From Candidatus Zixiibacteriota bacterium (GTDB lineage: Bacteria > Zixibacteria > MSB-5A5 > GN15 > FEB-12): a stretch of 64,000 bases of DNA. Below, piece by piece: positions 1 to 9,022 of the stretch. The translations under genes were made by a program, and so were the position numbers. The DNA lies in NCBI GenBank assembly GCA_028289585.1, contig JANQPI010000010.1, forward strand, positions 434,001 to 498,000, given 5' to 3'. Position 1 is the stretch's first letter; every line of letters begins with the position of its first letter. Below the pieces are notes generated by a model, which did not search any database, was not told the origin of the DNA, and saw only the letters and a list, made by a program, of their open reading frames with translations.

Positions 1-742
1 TCAAAAAAACGTATCGACCACCAGCGTGGACGTAGTCTCGCATCCGATGTTGCAGTCGTTCGGCATCATCACGGCCGGCATAGTCGGTAATCGCATCGTC
101 GACCGTTTCGACCCTCACGGCAAAACCACCAAGCTCACGGTACCGGGCATAGGTCTTAGCGGCTTCTAACAAACGAGGCGAGGTCACGATGAGAACCTCT
201 CGCGAGTCAGACGTGAACGGGGAGCTTAAGGCTGTTCCGGTTGCCCGCTGTCGTTCGAACTGCCGAAGGTCGACAGTGGTATCGCCAACCATGAAATCAA
301 CCCGTTCCACCAGCCGGAACCGGGATTCAATGACGACGACCGGGAAGAGTGACAGCCTGACGTCAAGGCTATCAGGGTGTTCGGCAAGAATATGCCAGCG
401 CCACGGCTGGGTCGGTTGATCAGGCTGGATATGGTTGTAGCGATTTTCGGAAGATGTCGCGGTTGGCGGAGGCAGTGGGATGTCCGTCAGGGGAACGGTC
501 CTGGCTCCGGCCTGGAGAGCATCGAACAGATCCCGCGACAGGCGCAGGTAGCGGTGGTCGACTGGTATCGCCCAGCCGTTTGCCTGTGGTGCGATCTCCA
601 GATCGGCTAGCCGGATTTCCCGCCGCTGCTCGTCGATCGTCACGATCGAGGCATCAAAGTCGCCGATCGGTCGATTCTCCGCTGTCAAGGAGGCGGTCAG
701 GCTGAGTATCAGCCAGAATCCGCCAACGTACGTTTTCACCAT
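1..742 (-). CDS. Probable gingipain-family (C25) peptidase, N-terminal part, runs off the window
   Basis: An open frame on the minus strand starts with ATG at 742 and is still open at base 1, so the gene is cut by the window edge (about 247 residues seen). The first 20 or so residues form a signal peptide (a Lys, then a hydrophobic run ending near TASLTA). Residues about 185-247 read LIVTSP, then AAKTYARYRELGGFAV, then GRDDAERL and finally GGRYVFL. This is the pattern I know from the start of the peptidase C25 catalytic domain (LIIT...LADWK...GRDDAE...YVLL). The catalytic His and Cys would lie beyond the edge. C25 peptidases are typical T9SS cargo, which fits the PorX/PorY pair and the sorting tail elsewhere in the window. 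The family call is from memory of motifs and unverified; a secreted protein of another family sharing this region is the alternative. Confidence 0.66.
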   Translation of the reverse strand, partial: MVKTYVGGFWLILSLTASLTAENRPIGDFDASIVTIDEQRREIRLADLEIAPQANGWAIPVDHRYLRLSRDLFDALQAGARTVPLTDIPLPPPTATSSENRYNHIQPDQPTQPWRWHILAEHPDSLDVRLSLFPVVVIESRFRLVERVDFMVGDTTVDLRQFERQRATGTALSSPFTSDSREVLIVTSPRLLEAAKTYARYRELGGFAVRVETVDDAITDYAGRDDAERLQHRMRDYVHAGGRYVFL

Positions 743-1084
743 GTCTGTGACCCCGTTTCACGCCGTTCCAGCGGAGCTAGTGCAACCCGGTCGCCGGCCA
801 TGAACGATGGCCTAAATGATTGTTATTGAGTCGCTTAGAGGTTTAGTCGGGCTACGGGTGAGAGCCGGACTGTCGGGGCTGTCCATCGCGACAGGGGTGT
901 GTCGGGCCTCGCTGGAAAGGGGAAAAACATTCCTTCGTATTCCGACCATCACTTCAGGTTAGCTCGTTTTCACATTTCATCTCTTGGTTCTTCCTTGTCT
1001 CGTAATCACTTACCGCGACGCTCAAGTCACGGCTCGAGAGCAAAAAACACTTGACCGGTTCGGCAAAAAATGTGATTGTCTGGC
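743..1084. other. Divergent intergenic region upstream of mraZ
   Basis: This gap separates the leftward peptidase gene from the rightward division cluster, so it must hold promoters for both. I see a small inverted repeat (CTGTCG at 870-875 with CGACAG at 889-894). TTGACC at 1051-1056 resembles a -35 box, but no good -10 stands 16-18 bases after it. A frame reaches from 984 into mraZ, but its first 46 residues do not look like MraZ and I treat them as leader. No gene is seen here. Confidence 0.5.
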
Positions 1085-1115
1085 TAAAATTGGGTCAAAG
1101 CGGGGGCTATTGGGT
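1085..1115 (+). promoter_or_regulatory. mraZ promoter -10 and phased MraZ operator repeats
   Basis: TAAAAT at 1085-1090 matches five of six bases of a -10 box; the -35 is poor. Directly after it lie TGGG at 1091, CGGG at 1101 and TGGG at 1111, exactly ten bases apart. In E. coli MraZ represses its own cluster by binding three TGGG direct repeats separated by about one helical turn in the mraZ leader. The arrangement here is the same in number, spacing and position, so I infer autoregulation of the whole division cluster. Confidence 0.6.
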
Positions 1116-1121
1116 CAGTTT

Positions 1122-1595
1122 GTGACTGGATTCGTTGGCCAATACCACACGGCAATCGACGATAGCGGACGATTGCAGATTCCGTCCAAACTCCGCCAAG
1201 TGGTGGGGGAGGACGGAAAAGCGCTGCTATCGGGGCAGGTTGTCGTGACGAAGGGATTAGAGGGATGTGTTTCCCTCTTTCCGGCGGCGGAGTGGAGCCA
1301 GCTTCAGGCACGATTCGATCAGTTGAATTTCACCCAGAAAGACTATCGCTACTTCGCGCGTCGGTTCTATGCGACCGCCGGATTAGCCACCCTCGATAAG
1401 GGGGGACGAATTGTTGTTCCCGCGCAATTGCTGGCGGAGGCACGGTTGGAGAAAGAGGTCCTGATTGTCGGTGTTAACCGGTCGATCGAGCTCTGGAATG
1501 AGCAACTCTTCTCGTACTACCTCCAGCAGTTCTCGGGCAACTACGAGGAAGTAGCCGAACGGCTGTTTTCGGGAGAAGGCAACGCCCATTCCTGA
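1122..1595 (+). CDS. mraZ: MraZ transcriptional regulator
   Basis: MraZ is the DNA-binding regulator that usually opens the division and cell-wall cluster. The product (157 residues from GTG 1122) has the two tandem AbrB-like half domains: YHTAIDDSGRLQIPSKLR near the start and ATLDKGGRIVVPAQLL in the middle. Each carries the GR-x-x-(I/V)-P signature. I chose GTG 1122 because it places the first motif about seven residues in, as in other MraZ proteins. The longer frame from 984 would add 46 unrelated residues and would read through the operator. TTG 1110, with GGGGG just upstream, is a possible alternative start. The gene sits immediately before rsmH, which overlaps its end if the proposed ATT start is right. 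Confidence 0.88.
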   Translation: MTGFVGQYHTAIDDSGRLQIPSKLRQVVGEDGKALLSGQVVVTKGLEGCVSLFPAAEWSQLQARFDQLNFTQKDYRYFARRFYATAGLATLDKGGRIVVPAQLLAEARLEKEVLIVGVNRSIELWNEQLFSYYLQQFSGNYEEVAERLFSGEGNAHS

Positions 1596-2487
1596 GTCGG
1601 GTCACCAGCCGGTCATGGTCGACAGGATCGTCGATCTCGTGCTGACTGACCCCACCGGGTGTTATCTCGATCTGACCGCGGGTGGTGGTGGCCACGGAGA
1701 GGCAATCGCCACTCGCCTGGTCGGGCGGGGTCGCCTGATCGCGCTGGACAAGGATTCCCACGCGGTCGAACGGGTTGCTACACGACTGGCACGTTTCGGC
1801 GAACGGGTCAGCGTGGTACAGGCTAGTTTTAGCCGGGTAGCAGAGATTGCCGAGCGCGAACAGATTACTCAGGTCACCGGGATTCTTCTCGATCTCGGTC
1901 TGTCGTCTGATCAGCTCGACACTCCGGAACGAGGATTCGCTTTTCGCGACGAGGGACCGCTGGATATGCGATTCGATTTGTCACAGGATGTGACAGCCGC
2001 TCAGGTGATCAACGGTTACGATCGTCACCGACTGATCGAAATCCTGCGCGACTTCGGCGAGGTCCCTCGAGCGATGTCGCTGGTTGACGCCTTTATTGCG
2101 GCTCGTCCGGTTACAACCACGGCTCACGTGGTCGGTATCGTTCGTCAGTCTACTCCCCCCCGGCAGCAGCAGAAGCGTCTTGCCCAGGTCTTCCAGGCTC
2201 TCCGCATCGCCGTCAATGACGAGATGGGCGAACTCGATCGGGTCCTGCCAGCCGCTACCGATCTGCTCGGAATAGGCGGACGGCTCGCGGTTCTTGCCTA
2301 TCACTCCCTTGAGGATCGCCGCGTGAAGCAATTCATAAAGCGCGGTGGGTGGCCCGAGGGTACCGTCGATCAGCCGGCCCGTCTGTTGGCGCTCACCAAG
2401 AAGCCAATGGTGGCCGAGGCTGTCGAGGTTGCTCACAATCCACGTGCCCGCTCGGCCAAACTCCGGGTGGCGGAGCGGATCGCATGA
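1588..2487 (+). CDS. rsmH: 16S rRNA (cytosine-1402-N4) methyltransferase RsmH
   Basis: RsmH methylates C1402 in the ribosomal P site using S-adenosylmethionine. The SAM motif LDLTAGGGGHGEAI, the GILLDLGLSSDQLD motif, the RGFAFR/GPLDMR region and the C-terminal YHSLEDR and NPRARSAKLR blocks are all visible. The conserved N-terminal H-x-PVM motif is coded before the first ATG (1615), so translation must begin earlier. The only plausible initiator is ATT at 1588, which has a strong GGGAGAAGG eight bases upstream. No ATG, GTG or TTG occurs between the upstream in-frame stop and 1615. Starting at 1588 overlaps mraZ by eight bases. The product is about 299 residues, near the family's usual length. 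ftsL follows with an ATGA overlap. Confidence 0.9.
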   Translation: MPESGHQPVMVDRIVDLVLTDPTGCYLDLTAGGGGHGEAIATRLVGRGRLIALDKDSHAVERVATRLARFGERVSVVQASFSRVAEIAEREQITQVTGILLDLGLSSDQLDTPERGFAFRDEGPLDMRFDLSQDVTAAQVINGYDRHRLIEILRDFGEVPRAMSLVDAFIAARPVTTTAHVVGIVRQSTPPRQQQKRLAQVFQALRIAVNDEMGELDRVLPAATDLLGIGGRLAVLAYHSLEDRRVKQFIKRGGWPEGTVDQPARLLALTKKPMVAEAVEVAHNPRARSAKLRVAERIA

Positions 2488-2987
2488 GTAAATCGCATAC
2501 GTCGGTCCGTCGCTTTACCGAGTCACTTGATCTTGCCGCGCCGCTCTGGCAGCGTCTTCGATCGCACCGCTACTTCTCGCTTGGGGTCATGGCCGTTGTC
2601 ATCTTGCTGATGGCGTTTGTCCATATCTGGCAGCGAGTCACGGTCATCGAACTCGCGCAGGAGACGGGCTCACTGCGTGTTGAGCATGGGGAACTACGCG
2701 ACCAGGCAAAGAAACTGGCTAGTGAGATTGCGTCGCTCTCGATGGGGACACGTATCGAGCGGTACGCGATTGATACCCTCGGTTTCGAAGCCATTTCTGC
2801 CGATCGACTGTTCACGCTGGTTGAGGATGAGGCAGTTGCACCTCATCCGACCGAGTGGGAGGTAATTGCGGAATCGTTTGAACGGGTCCTGGCGTTTCTG
2901 CCGGTGCGTGCCGATGCCAATGCTGTTACCAATCATCTCTCTCCCGTGATCCATGACACCGCCCAAACAATGGAGCACGGGCCATGA
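2484..2987 (+). CDS. ftsL: Probable cell division protein FtsL
   Basis: This 167-residue protein occupies the ftsL position between rsmH and ftsI and overlaps both by four bases (ATGA). It has the expected layout: a short basic N-terminus, one membrane segment (about residues 33-52, SLGVMAVVILLMAFVHIW), then a heptad-rich periplasmic stretch (about 55-95) that can form a coiled coil. FtsL forms the FtsQLB complex that activates septal wall synthesis. Sequence conservation in FtsL is always low, so the call rests on position and architecture. The tail after the coiled coil is longer than usual (about 60 extra residues). An open frame extends upstream to 2349, but the overlap start is the natural one. 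Confidence 0.8.
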   Translation: MSKSHTSVRRFTESLDLAAPLWQRLRSHRYFSLGVMAVVILLMAFVHIWQRVTVIELAQETGSLRVEHGELRDQAKKLASEIASLSMGTRIERYAIDTLGFEAISADRLFTLVEDEAVAPHPTEWEVIAESFERVLAFLPVRADANAVTNHLSPVIHDTAQTMEHGP

Positions 2988-5059
2988 CCGGGGCCCGTTT
3001 GGAAAAGCGGCGCCTGACCATCCTCTGCGGATTGATGGTGCTCTTCTTCGCTCTTGTTGTTGGACGACTGGTGCAACTGCAGATCACCCGCTCAAGTGAG
3101 CTCGCCGAGCGAGTTCGAATTCAATCAGAAGGCAATCACACACTCGCTGCGGAACGCGGCACGATCCTTGATAGGACCGGACGGGTCGTTGCTAAGTCGG
3201 TAACGGGGATGGCGTTAACTACCTACCCCCATTCGAATGAAGAAGTGACCACCGCTGGTATTTACCTCGACTCGCTCTTCGGCTATCGACGAGGCACGGC
3301 TGGCCGACGCTACGCCCTGGCGCCACGTCAGTTTACATACGTACGCCGTCGCATCGACGATCGGCTGGCGCGCCATATCGATTCCACGGCACCGCGCGGT
3401 ATTCATCTTCGCAAGGAACCGACCCGCCAGTATCCCTATGGACTGGTCGGTCGTCAGATTCTCGGCTTCACCGACATCGATCACAACGGTCAATCGGGAT
3501 TTGAGCTCGCTTTCGATTCTCTCCTCGCTGGCAAGGCCGGTCAGGCTGATGTACGACGCAACGGACACGCCCGAGCGTTTCGCGTAACGCAGGATGCGTT
3601 GATCAATCCGATTCCGGGACGGTCGTTGATGCTAACGCTCGATTGGCGGTTGCAGGAGATTGTCGAAGAAGAGCTTGCGGCGGCCGCAGCCGAGCACGGT
3701 GCCACGATCGCTATGGCTGCCTTTGTCGATGTCCGCAATGGTGATATCCTGGCGATGGCACACCATGACACGAATGAACGAAACCGTCATCGCCCCACCA
3801 AGCTTCGGGCGATTGCCGATCAGTACGAACCGGGTTCATCGGCTAAAGCGTTTGTCCTTGCCGCGCTCCTCGACGAACAGATCGCGAGACCGAGTGACTC
3901 GATCTTCTGCGAAGAAGGGCTCTGGCGTATTGAGGGAAGCAAACCGCTACGTGATGCCAAACCGCATGGCTGGCTATCGCTGCGCGAAGTCTTTGATAAA
4001 TCGAGTAACATCGGGATTGCCAAGCTGACCGTCGCCCTGGGCGGAGAGAAACTCGACAATGCTTACCGGCGCTTCGGCTTGGGCGAGGAAACGAACTGTG
4101 GACTTCCGGGTGAGGCCGACGGGGTCGTGTCGAAACCAGGCCGGTGGACAGAACGCACGATTGCGTCCCGCGCTATGGGGCATGGTGTTTCCGCTACCGC
4201 TCTGCAGATGGCGTCAGCGTTTGCGGCGATCGCCAACGGCGGCACTCTCTATCGACCACGGTTGATTCGCGGCGAGGTCGACGAGCGATTCATTCTGACA
4301 CGAACCGGGAAACCTGAACGATTGCGACGAGTCTTTGATCGCGACATCGTCGATACTCTGCATTCGATGTTGCGATCCGTGATTACAGATGGGACCGCGC
4401 AGAAAGCGCTCTCGGATCTGGTGTCGATAGCCGGGAAGACCGGAACCCCGCAGCTTATTGACGATAACGGACAGTATTCGAACAGTCGCTACGGCGCCTG
4501 CTTTGGCGGCTTCTTTCCCTACGATCAGCCGGTTGTTGCTGGCTACGTCTATCTTTCAACCTTTGATCACCTGACCGAGGCAGGGGTAACTGCGGCACCG
4601 CTCTTTCGCAGCATCGCCGAACGTTTCACGGTTGCGTGCCCCGATATGTTCTCGGTGCCCGAACGAACCTTGTTTGCACGAAGCGGCGGTTTGGTTGGGA
4701 CTGTCACCACGCCCGATTTCAACGGTCATACGGTCCACATGGCCCGGGCGATGGCGGCATATCGGGGGATTCAGCTCTGCCTAAGCGCCGCCGAGGGGAC
4801 GGTCGTTTGGCAGTATCCCCCGCCCGACCAGCCGCTGTTCGATTCTGCGATGGTTGTTGCCATTGTTGATCGCGGCGACCAAACGCATACGCTTCCCGAT
4901 CTCTCCGGCCTCCCGCTTCATCTCGCATTGACGGTGCTTTCCGAACTGGGTCAGCCGTTTCGGGTGACTGGTCACGGAGTCGTGCGGTCACAGTCGCTTC
5001 GGGCTGGCGCGATCGTCGATTCCAACCAAACGCTTCACCTGGTGTGTAATCAGGTATGA
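2984..5059 (+). CDS. ftsI: Septal peptidoglycan transpeptidase (FtsI/PBP3) with PASTA domain
   Basis: This class B penicillin-binding protein cross-links peptidoglycan at the septum. One membrane anchor lies at about residues 10-30, followed by the dimerisation domain (AAERGTILDRTGRVVA). The transpeptidase domain has all three catalytic motifs: SSAK at 285-288 (nucleophile Ser285), SSN at 340-342 and KTG at 485-487. The last 60 or so residues form one PASTA domain (LPDLSGLPLHLALTVLSELG...). This gives 691 residues, longer than the E. coli protein and more like SpoVD-type PBPs. It overlaps ftsL and murE by four bases each. Confidence 0.94.
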   Translation: MTGARLEKRRLTILCGLMVLFFALVVGRLVQLQITRSSELAERVRIQSEGNHTLAAERGTILDRTGRVVAKSVTGMALTTYPHSNEEVTTAGIYLDSLFGYRRGTAGRRYALAPRQFTYVRRRIDDRLARHIDSTAPRGIHLRKEPTRQYPYGLVGRQILGFTDIDHNGQSGFELAFDSLLAGKAGQADVRRNGHARAFRVTQDALINPIPGRSLMLTLDWRLQEIVEEELAAAAAEHGATIAMAAFVDVRNGDILAMAHHDTNERNRHRPTKLRAIADQYEPGSSAKAFVLAALLDEQIARPSDSIFCEEGLWRIEGSKPLRDAKPHGWLSLREVFDKSSNIGIAKLTVALGGEKLDNAYRRFGLGEETNCGLPGEADGVVSKPGRWTERTIASRAMGHGVSATALQMASAFAAIANGGTLYRPRLIRGEVDERFILTRTGKPERLRRVFDRDIVDTLHSMLRSVITDGTAQKALSDLVSIAGKTGTPQLIDDNGQYSNSRYGACFGGFFPYDQPVVAGYVYLSTFDHLTEAGVTAAPLFRSIAERFTVACPDMFSVPERTLFARSGGLVGTVTTPDFNGHTVHMARAMAAYRGIQLCLSAAEGTVVWQYPPPDQPLFDSAMVVAIVDRGDQTHTLPDLSGLPLHLALTVLSELGQPFRVTGHGVVRSQSLRAGAIVDSNQTLHLVCNQV

Positions 5060-6546
5060 CGAGCACTCGTAACCTTCAAGAACTCCTGGCCGCCATCCCG
5101 GGGATCGAAATGGATACGATTGCTGATCTTCCCATATCAGCGATTGTTTATGACTCGCGGCGAGCTACACCTGATTCACTCTTTGTTGCGATCCCGGGTT
5201 TTGAACACGACGGGCTACGATATGCGGATGATGCGGTTCGCAACGGTGCTGTTGTTGTCGTTGGTGAGAACGCCACTTGGACAGGAGAGGCCAGCTATAT
5301 TCAGGTGGCGGACGCGCGTCAGGCTCTGGCGGAGTTAGCGGCCGCCCTGCATGGTTATCCGCATCAGCGCCTTGCTGTGTGTGGTATTACTGGGACAAAC
5401 GGAAAGACGACAACCGCGTGGATGATCCGCACCATCCTTCGGGCTGTCGGTCATCAGCCCGGATTGGTATCGTCCGTCGAGTACCACACCGGTACGACAA
5501 GCCACGGGGCGAGTCGGACGACACCGGAATCAGCAGACCTTCAGGCACTCCTGGCCGAAATGGTTGCCAACGGCTGTGACCATGTGGTCATGGAAGTGTC
5601 GTCGCACGGGCTCGTGTTGAAGCGCGTTGCCTCCCTTGAATTCGATGTTGCGGTCTTCACCAATCTCTCTCGCGATCATCTCGACTTCCACGGAACGATG
5701 GAAAACTACTTCGAAGCGAAGGCGTCGTTGCTTGAGAAGCTCGCTGGCCCTCAAGCGTATGCTGTCATTAATCTCGATACCGTTGAGTTTGCTCCCCTGT
5801 TTGATCGCCATAGTGGTGCGACCATCAGCTTCTCGTTCGACAACTCGGATGCCGACATCTTTGTCCAAAATCCTGTCTTCAAAGGGAATGCAACGACCGG
5901 TCAGCTCGTTACTCCGGCTGGTGTCTACGATCTGAAGCTGAGTCTGCCGGGCCGGTTCAATGTCATGAACGCACTCGCTGCGGTTGGGGCTTCGGTTGCG
6001 CTCGGCCTGGATATTGAACAGGTCGTTGCTGCACTTTCGTCGATCACACCGGTACCCGGTCGCTACAACGCTGTCGACTGTGGGCAACCGTTTGCGGTGA
6101 TTATCGATTTCGCTCATACCCCCGATGGCCTGCTCCGACTTATCGAAACCGCTCGGGAGACAACAACGGAACGTGTTCTTGTCCTCTTTGGGTGTGGTGG
6201 CGACCGTGATCGTGGTAAACGATCCGAAATGGGACGTATCGCAACCGAGTATGCGGACCATGCTGTCGTAACGTCGGATAATCCCCGCCGCGAAGACCCG
6301 CAGGCGATCATTAACGATATCGAACCCGGTCTGGTACCCGGTAACTATGATCTGGTTATCGATCGAGCCGACGCCGTGCGATTTATTCTTTCCCAGGCGC
6401 AGCCGGGAGATACCGTTCTCCTCGCCGGTAAGGGAATTGAGGACTACCAGGAAATCGGCGCCGAGCGGCATCCCTATTCCGATCGCGCCGTTGCTACCAC
6501 GGTTCTTGGTGAGCTGGGCTATCACGCTGCGGAGGTGACGACATGA
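5056..6546 (+). CDS. murE: UDP-MurNAc-L-Ala-D-Glu:meso-diaminopimelate ligase MurE
   Basis: MurE adds the third amino acid of the peptidoglycan stem peptide in the cytoplasm. The ATP-binding loop GTNGKTTTAWM begins near residue 113, the central domain motif DHLDFHGTMENYF is present, and the C-terminal domain has DNPR (TSDNPRREDP). DNPR is the specificity signature for meso-diaminopimelate rather than lysine, so this cell should have DAP-type, Gram-negative-style peptidoglycan. The length (496) is normal. Start and stop overlap neighbours by four bases, indicating translational coupling. Confidence 0.96.
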   Translation: MTSTRNLQELLAAIPGIEMDTIADLPISAIVYDSRRATPDSLFVAIPGFEHDGLRYADDAVRNGAVVVVGENATWTGEASYIQVADARQALAELAAALHGYPHQRLAVCGITGTNGKTTTAWMIRTILRAVGHQPGLVSSVEYHTGTTSHGASRTTPESADLQALLAEMVANGCDHVVMEVSSHGLVLKRVASLEFDVAVFTNLSRDHLDFHGTMENYFEAKASLLEKLAGPQAYAVINLDTVEFAPLFDRHSGATISFSFDNSDADIFVQNPVFKGNATTGQLVTPAGVYDLKLSLPGRFNVMNALAAVGASVALGLDIEQVVAALSSITPVPGRYNAVDCGQPFAVIIDFAHTPDGLLRLIETARETTTERVLVLFGCGGDRDRGKRSEMGRIATEYADHAVVTSDNPRREDPQAIINDIEPGLVPGNYDLVIDRADAVRFILSQAQPGDTVLLAGKGIEDYQEIGAERHPYSDRAVATTVLGELGYHAAEVTT

Positions 6547-7934
6547 TGCAACTGTCGTATGCCGACGTTGCACGTTTGACTGGCGGTACGCTCTACAACT
6601 CACATCGTGCCTCTCAACAACTAGTCGGTGTCTCCATCGACAGCCGTTCGCTCGAGGCCGGAATGATGTTCTGTGCGATTGCGGGTGAGCAGCACGATGG
6701 TCACGATTTCATTCGTGCTGCTGTCGATCGCGGTGCTTCGGGTCTGATGGTAAGTCACCGCTATCCCGAACTGACTCAACTGAGTGGTGACCTACCCGTT
6801 ATCGCGGTTAGCGATACCCACCGAGGACTGATCAAGTTGAGCTGTGCCTATCGGGATCGGGTAAACCCTGTCCGTATCGGTTTGACGGGTAGTAACGGCA
6901 AGACGACAACCAAGGAAATGGCGTACGCTCTGGCGCATTCGGTTGACCCAACCACCTACCGTTCGGCAGGCAACTGGAACAACCTGTACGGCATCCCTCT
7001 GGCTTGGTGTGCGATGCCGAACGGGACGACCACAGCGATCATGGAGATGGGCATCTCTCGTCCGGGTGAGATGGCGCAGCTTGCTCCGCTGGTCAAACCA
7101 GGCATTGCCGCTGTTCTCAACATCGGGCCAGCCCATCTTGAGCACCTTGGCAGTCTGGAAAACATCGCTCGCGAAAAGCTCCAGCTTATCTCGGCATCGG
7201 AACAGCCGCAGCTCTGGTTAAACGCTGACGATGACCTTCTCATTCGGATCGCCACGGAAAGCAGACTTGAATTCAAGACGTTCGGTCTCTCGCCTGCCGC
7301 GAACATAACGCCCGATCAAATTGTCTCCGCAGGCTTCGCGACGACGGTCACGATACGCGGACAGGTATTCAACCTGCCTATGGTGGGTGAGCATCAGGTT
7401 CGCAATCTTCTGGCTGCGTATGCCCTGGTCACATCGGCCGGCTTGTCGTTGGATACAATCGCTACCGAATCGATTTCATTTTCCACGACTTCGTTACGCG
7501 GAGAACGTATTGCCGTTAACGGTATGACCTTTGTCGTAGACTGTTACAATGCGAATCCAGCGTCGATGCGATCCGGTCTTACGACGTTTGCCAATTCGCC
7601 GACAACGGGTCGACGCGTAGCCATTGTTGGCGATATGCTCGAACTCGGTAATCGGGCAGAGCAGTTTCATCGAGAGATCGGTCAGTTGATTGCCGGTCTC
7701 GAAATTGACGTCGTCATAGTTGTCGGTTCGCTTGGTGCGACGATCGCGGATGAAGCTGAAGCGAGCGGCTTTGCTGTGGATTCGATCTATCGGTTTGCTT
7801 CGTCGTCAGAACTGAACGGCTCTATCAGCCAGCTGTTGCAAGCACAGGATACCGTGTATCTCAAGGCGTCGCGAGGGGTCGGTCTGGAAACCGTAATTCC
7901 GATTTCCCAACGTGAGCGGGAGGAGGTTGCCTAA
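6543..7934 (+). CDS. murF: UDP-MurNAc-tripeptide D-Ala-D-Ala ligase MurF
   Basis: MurF attaches the D-Ala-D-Ala dipeptide to complete the pentapeptide precursor. The Mur-ligase P-loop GLTGSNGKTTTKEM is at about residues 116-129, followed by NWNNLYGIPL, EMGISRPGEM and the YNANPASMRSGL motif of the central domain. Length is 463 residues. It starts in an ATGATG that overlaps the murE stop; the second ATG would shorten it by one residue. The stop overlaps the mraY start by one base (TAATG). Confidence 0.95.
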   Translation: MMQLSYADVARLTGGTLYNSHRASQQLVGVSIDSRSLEAGMMFCAIAGEQHDGHDFIRAAVDRGASGLMVSHRYPELTQLSGDLPVIAVSDTHRGLIKLSCAYRDRVNPVRIGLTGSNGKTTTKEMAYALAHSVDPTTYRSAGNWNNLYGIPLAWCAMPNGTTTAIMEMGISRPGEMAQLAPLVKPGIAAVLNIGPAHLEHLGSLENIAREKLQLISASEQPQLWLNADDDLLIRIATESRLEFKTFGLSPAANITPDQIVSAGFATTVTIRGQVFNLPMVGEHQVRNLLAAYALVTSAGLSLDTIATESISFSTTSLRGERIAVNGMTFVVDCYNANPASMRSGLTTFANSPTTGRRVAIVGDMLELGNRAEQFHREIGQLIAGLEIDVVIVVGSLGATIADEAEASGFAVDSIYRFASSSELNGSISQLLQAQDTVYLKASRGVGLETVIPISQREREEVA

Positions 7935-9022
7935 TGCTTTACCACCTCCTCGTGCCGTTGATCGAGGATATCTCTATCCTCAATCTCTTTCGCTATATTA
8001 CCTTCCGCACCGCCGGTGCCGCTGCGACGGCGCTGTTAATCTGCATCATCTTTGGTCCGGTCTTCATCCGACTTTTGCGAAGACTGCAGATCGGAGAATC
8101 GATTCGTGTTGAAGGACCGGAGTCGCACCAGGCCAAGGCCGGGACACCAACGATGGGCGGTGTGATTATCTTGGCGGGAATCATTGTGCCCACTCTGCTC
8201 TGGGCTGATCTCACGAATTTCTATGTGCACATGGTTCTCATGGTCACTGCCTGGCTGGGTGCCCTTGGCTTCCTTGACGACTACCTCAAATCCGTACTTA
8301 AGAAGCGTGAGGGACTCGTTGCTCGAGGCAAACTCGTTGGTCAGATCGCACTCGGGCTCGTGTTCGCCTGGGCCCTGACATACATGGGACCCGGAGAGGT
8401 CTACGACGGGACCACGGCGATACCATTCTTCAAGAATTACGTGCTCAATCTGGGCCTGGTGTACATGCCATGGATCGTCGTCGTCTTGACAGCATCGTCT
8501 AACGCGGTGAACCTCACCGACGGTTTAGATGGTCTGGCGATCGGACTCTGCGGTCTCTGTTTTCTTGCCTTCGGCGGTCTCGTCTATGTGACGGGGCGAC
8601 TCGACTATTCGCATTACCTACAGATTCAATATCTGCCCGGTGCAGGAGAACTTTCCATTTTCTGCGGAGCCGCGATTGGCTCCGCATTGGGTTTCCTGTG
8701 GTTCAATGCACCGCCGGCATCGGTGTTCATGGGTGACACCGGATCGCTGGCTCTTGGCGGAGCATTAGGTGCCATCGCGGTGCTGATTAAGAAGGAGTTG
8801 CTCCTCGTCGTTGTGGGCGGAGTGTTTGTCGTTACCGCCTTGTCGGTAATTATTCAGGTTCTGTCTTACCGCCTGCGTGGAGGAAAGCGGGTGTTCAAAA
8901 TGGCTCCCCTGCATCACCATTTCGAACTCTCTGGCTGGGCGGAAACCAAAGTTGTTGTCCGCTACTGGATTATAGGAGCAATGTGCGCGCTCTTGACGCT
9001 CGCGACATTGAAGCTGCGATGA
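7934..9022 (+). CDS. mraY: Phospho-MurNAc-pentapeptide transferase MraY
   Basis: MraY is the integral membrane enzyme that moves phospho-MurNAc-pentapeptide to undecaprenyl phosphate, giving lipid I. The protein has 362 residues and about ten hydrophobic segments. Family motifs are visible: HQAKAGTPTMGG near residue 58, FLDDYLK, the catalytic NLTDGLDGLAIG, the GDTGSLALGG loop, and MAPLHHHFELSGW near the C-terminus. The histidine and aspartate residues expected at the active site are present. It is coupled to murF (TAATG) and to murD (ATGA). Confidence 0.96.
   Translation: MLYHLLVPLIEDISILNLFRYITFRTAGAAATALLICIIFGPVFIRLLRRLQIGESIRVEGPESHQAKAGTPTMGGVIILAGIIVPTLLWADLTNFYVHMVLMVTAWLGALGFLDDYLKSVLKKREGLVARGKLVGQIALGLVFAWALTYMGPGEVYDGTTAIPFFKNYVLNLGLVYMPWIVVVLTASSNAVNLTDGLDGLAIGLCGLCFLAFGGLVYVTGRLDYSHYLQIQYLPGAGELSIFCGAAIGSALGFLWFNAPPASVFMGDTGSLALGGALGAIAVLIKKELLLVVVGGVFVVTALSVIIQVLSYRLRGGKRVFKMAPLHHHFELSGWAETKVVVRYWIIGAMCALLTLATLKLR

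Noticed and set aside
984-1121. Longer mraZ start at 984
   Set aside because: The extra 46 residues do not resemble MraZ and would translate the -10 box and operator repeats; GTG 1122 gives the standard N-terminus.
5530-6603. Long antisense frame of 357 residues opposite murE
   Set aside because: It is a mirror of murE codon structure; murE is unambiguous on the other strand.
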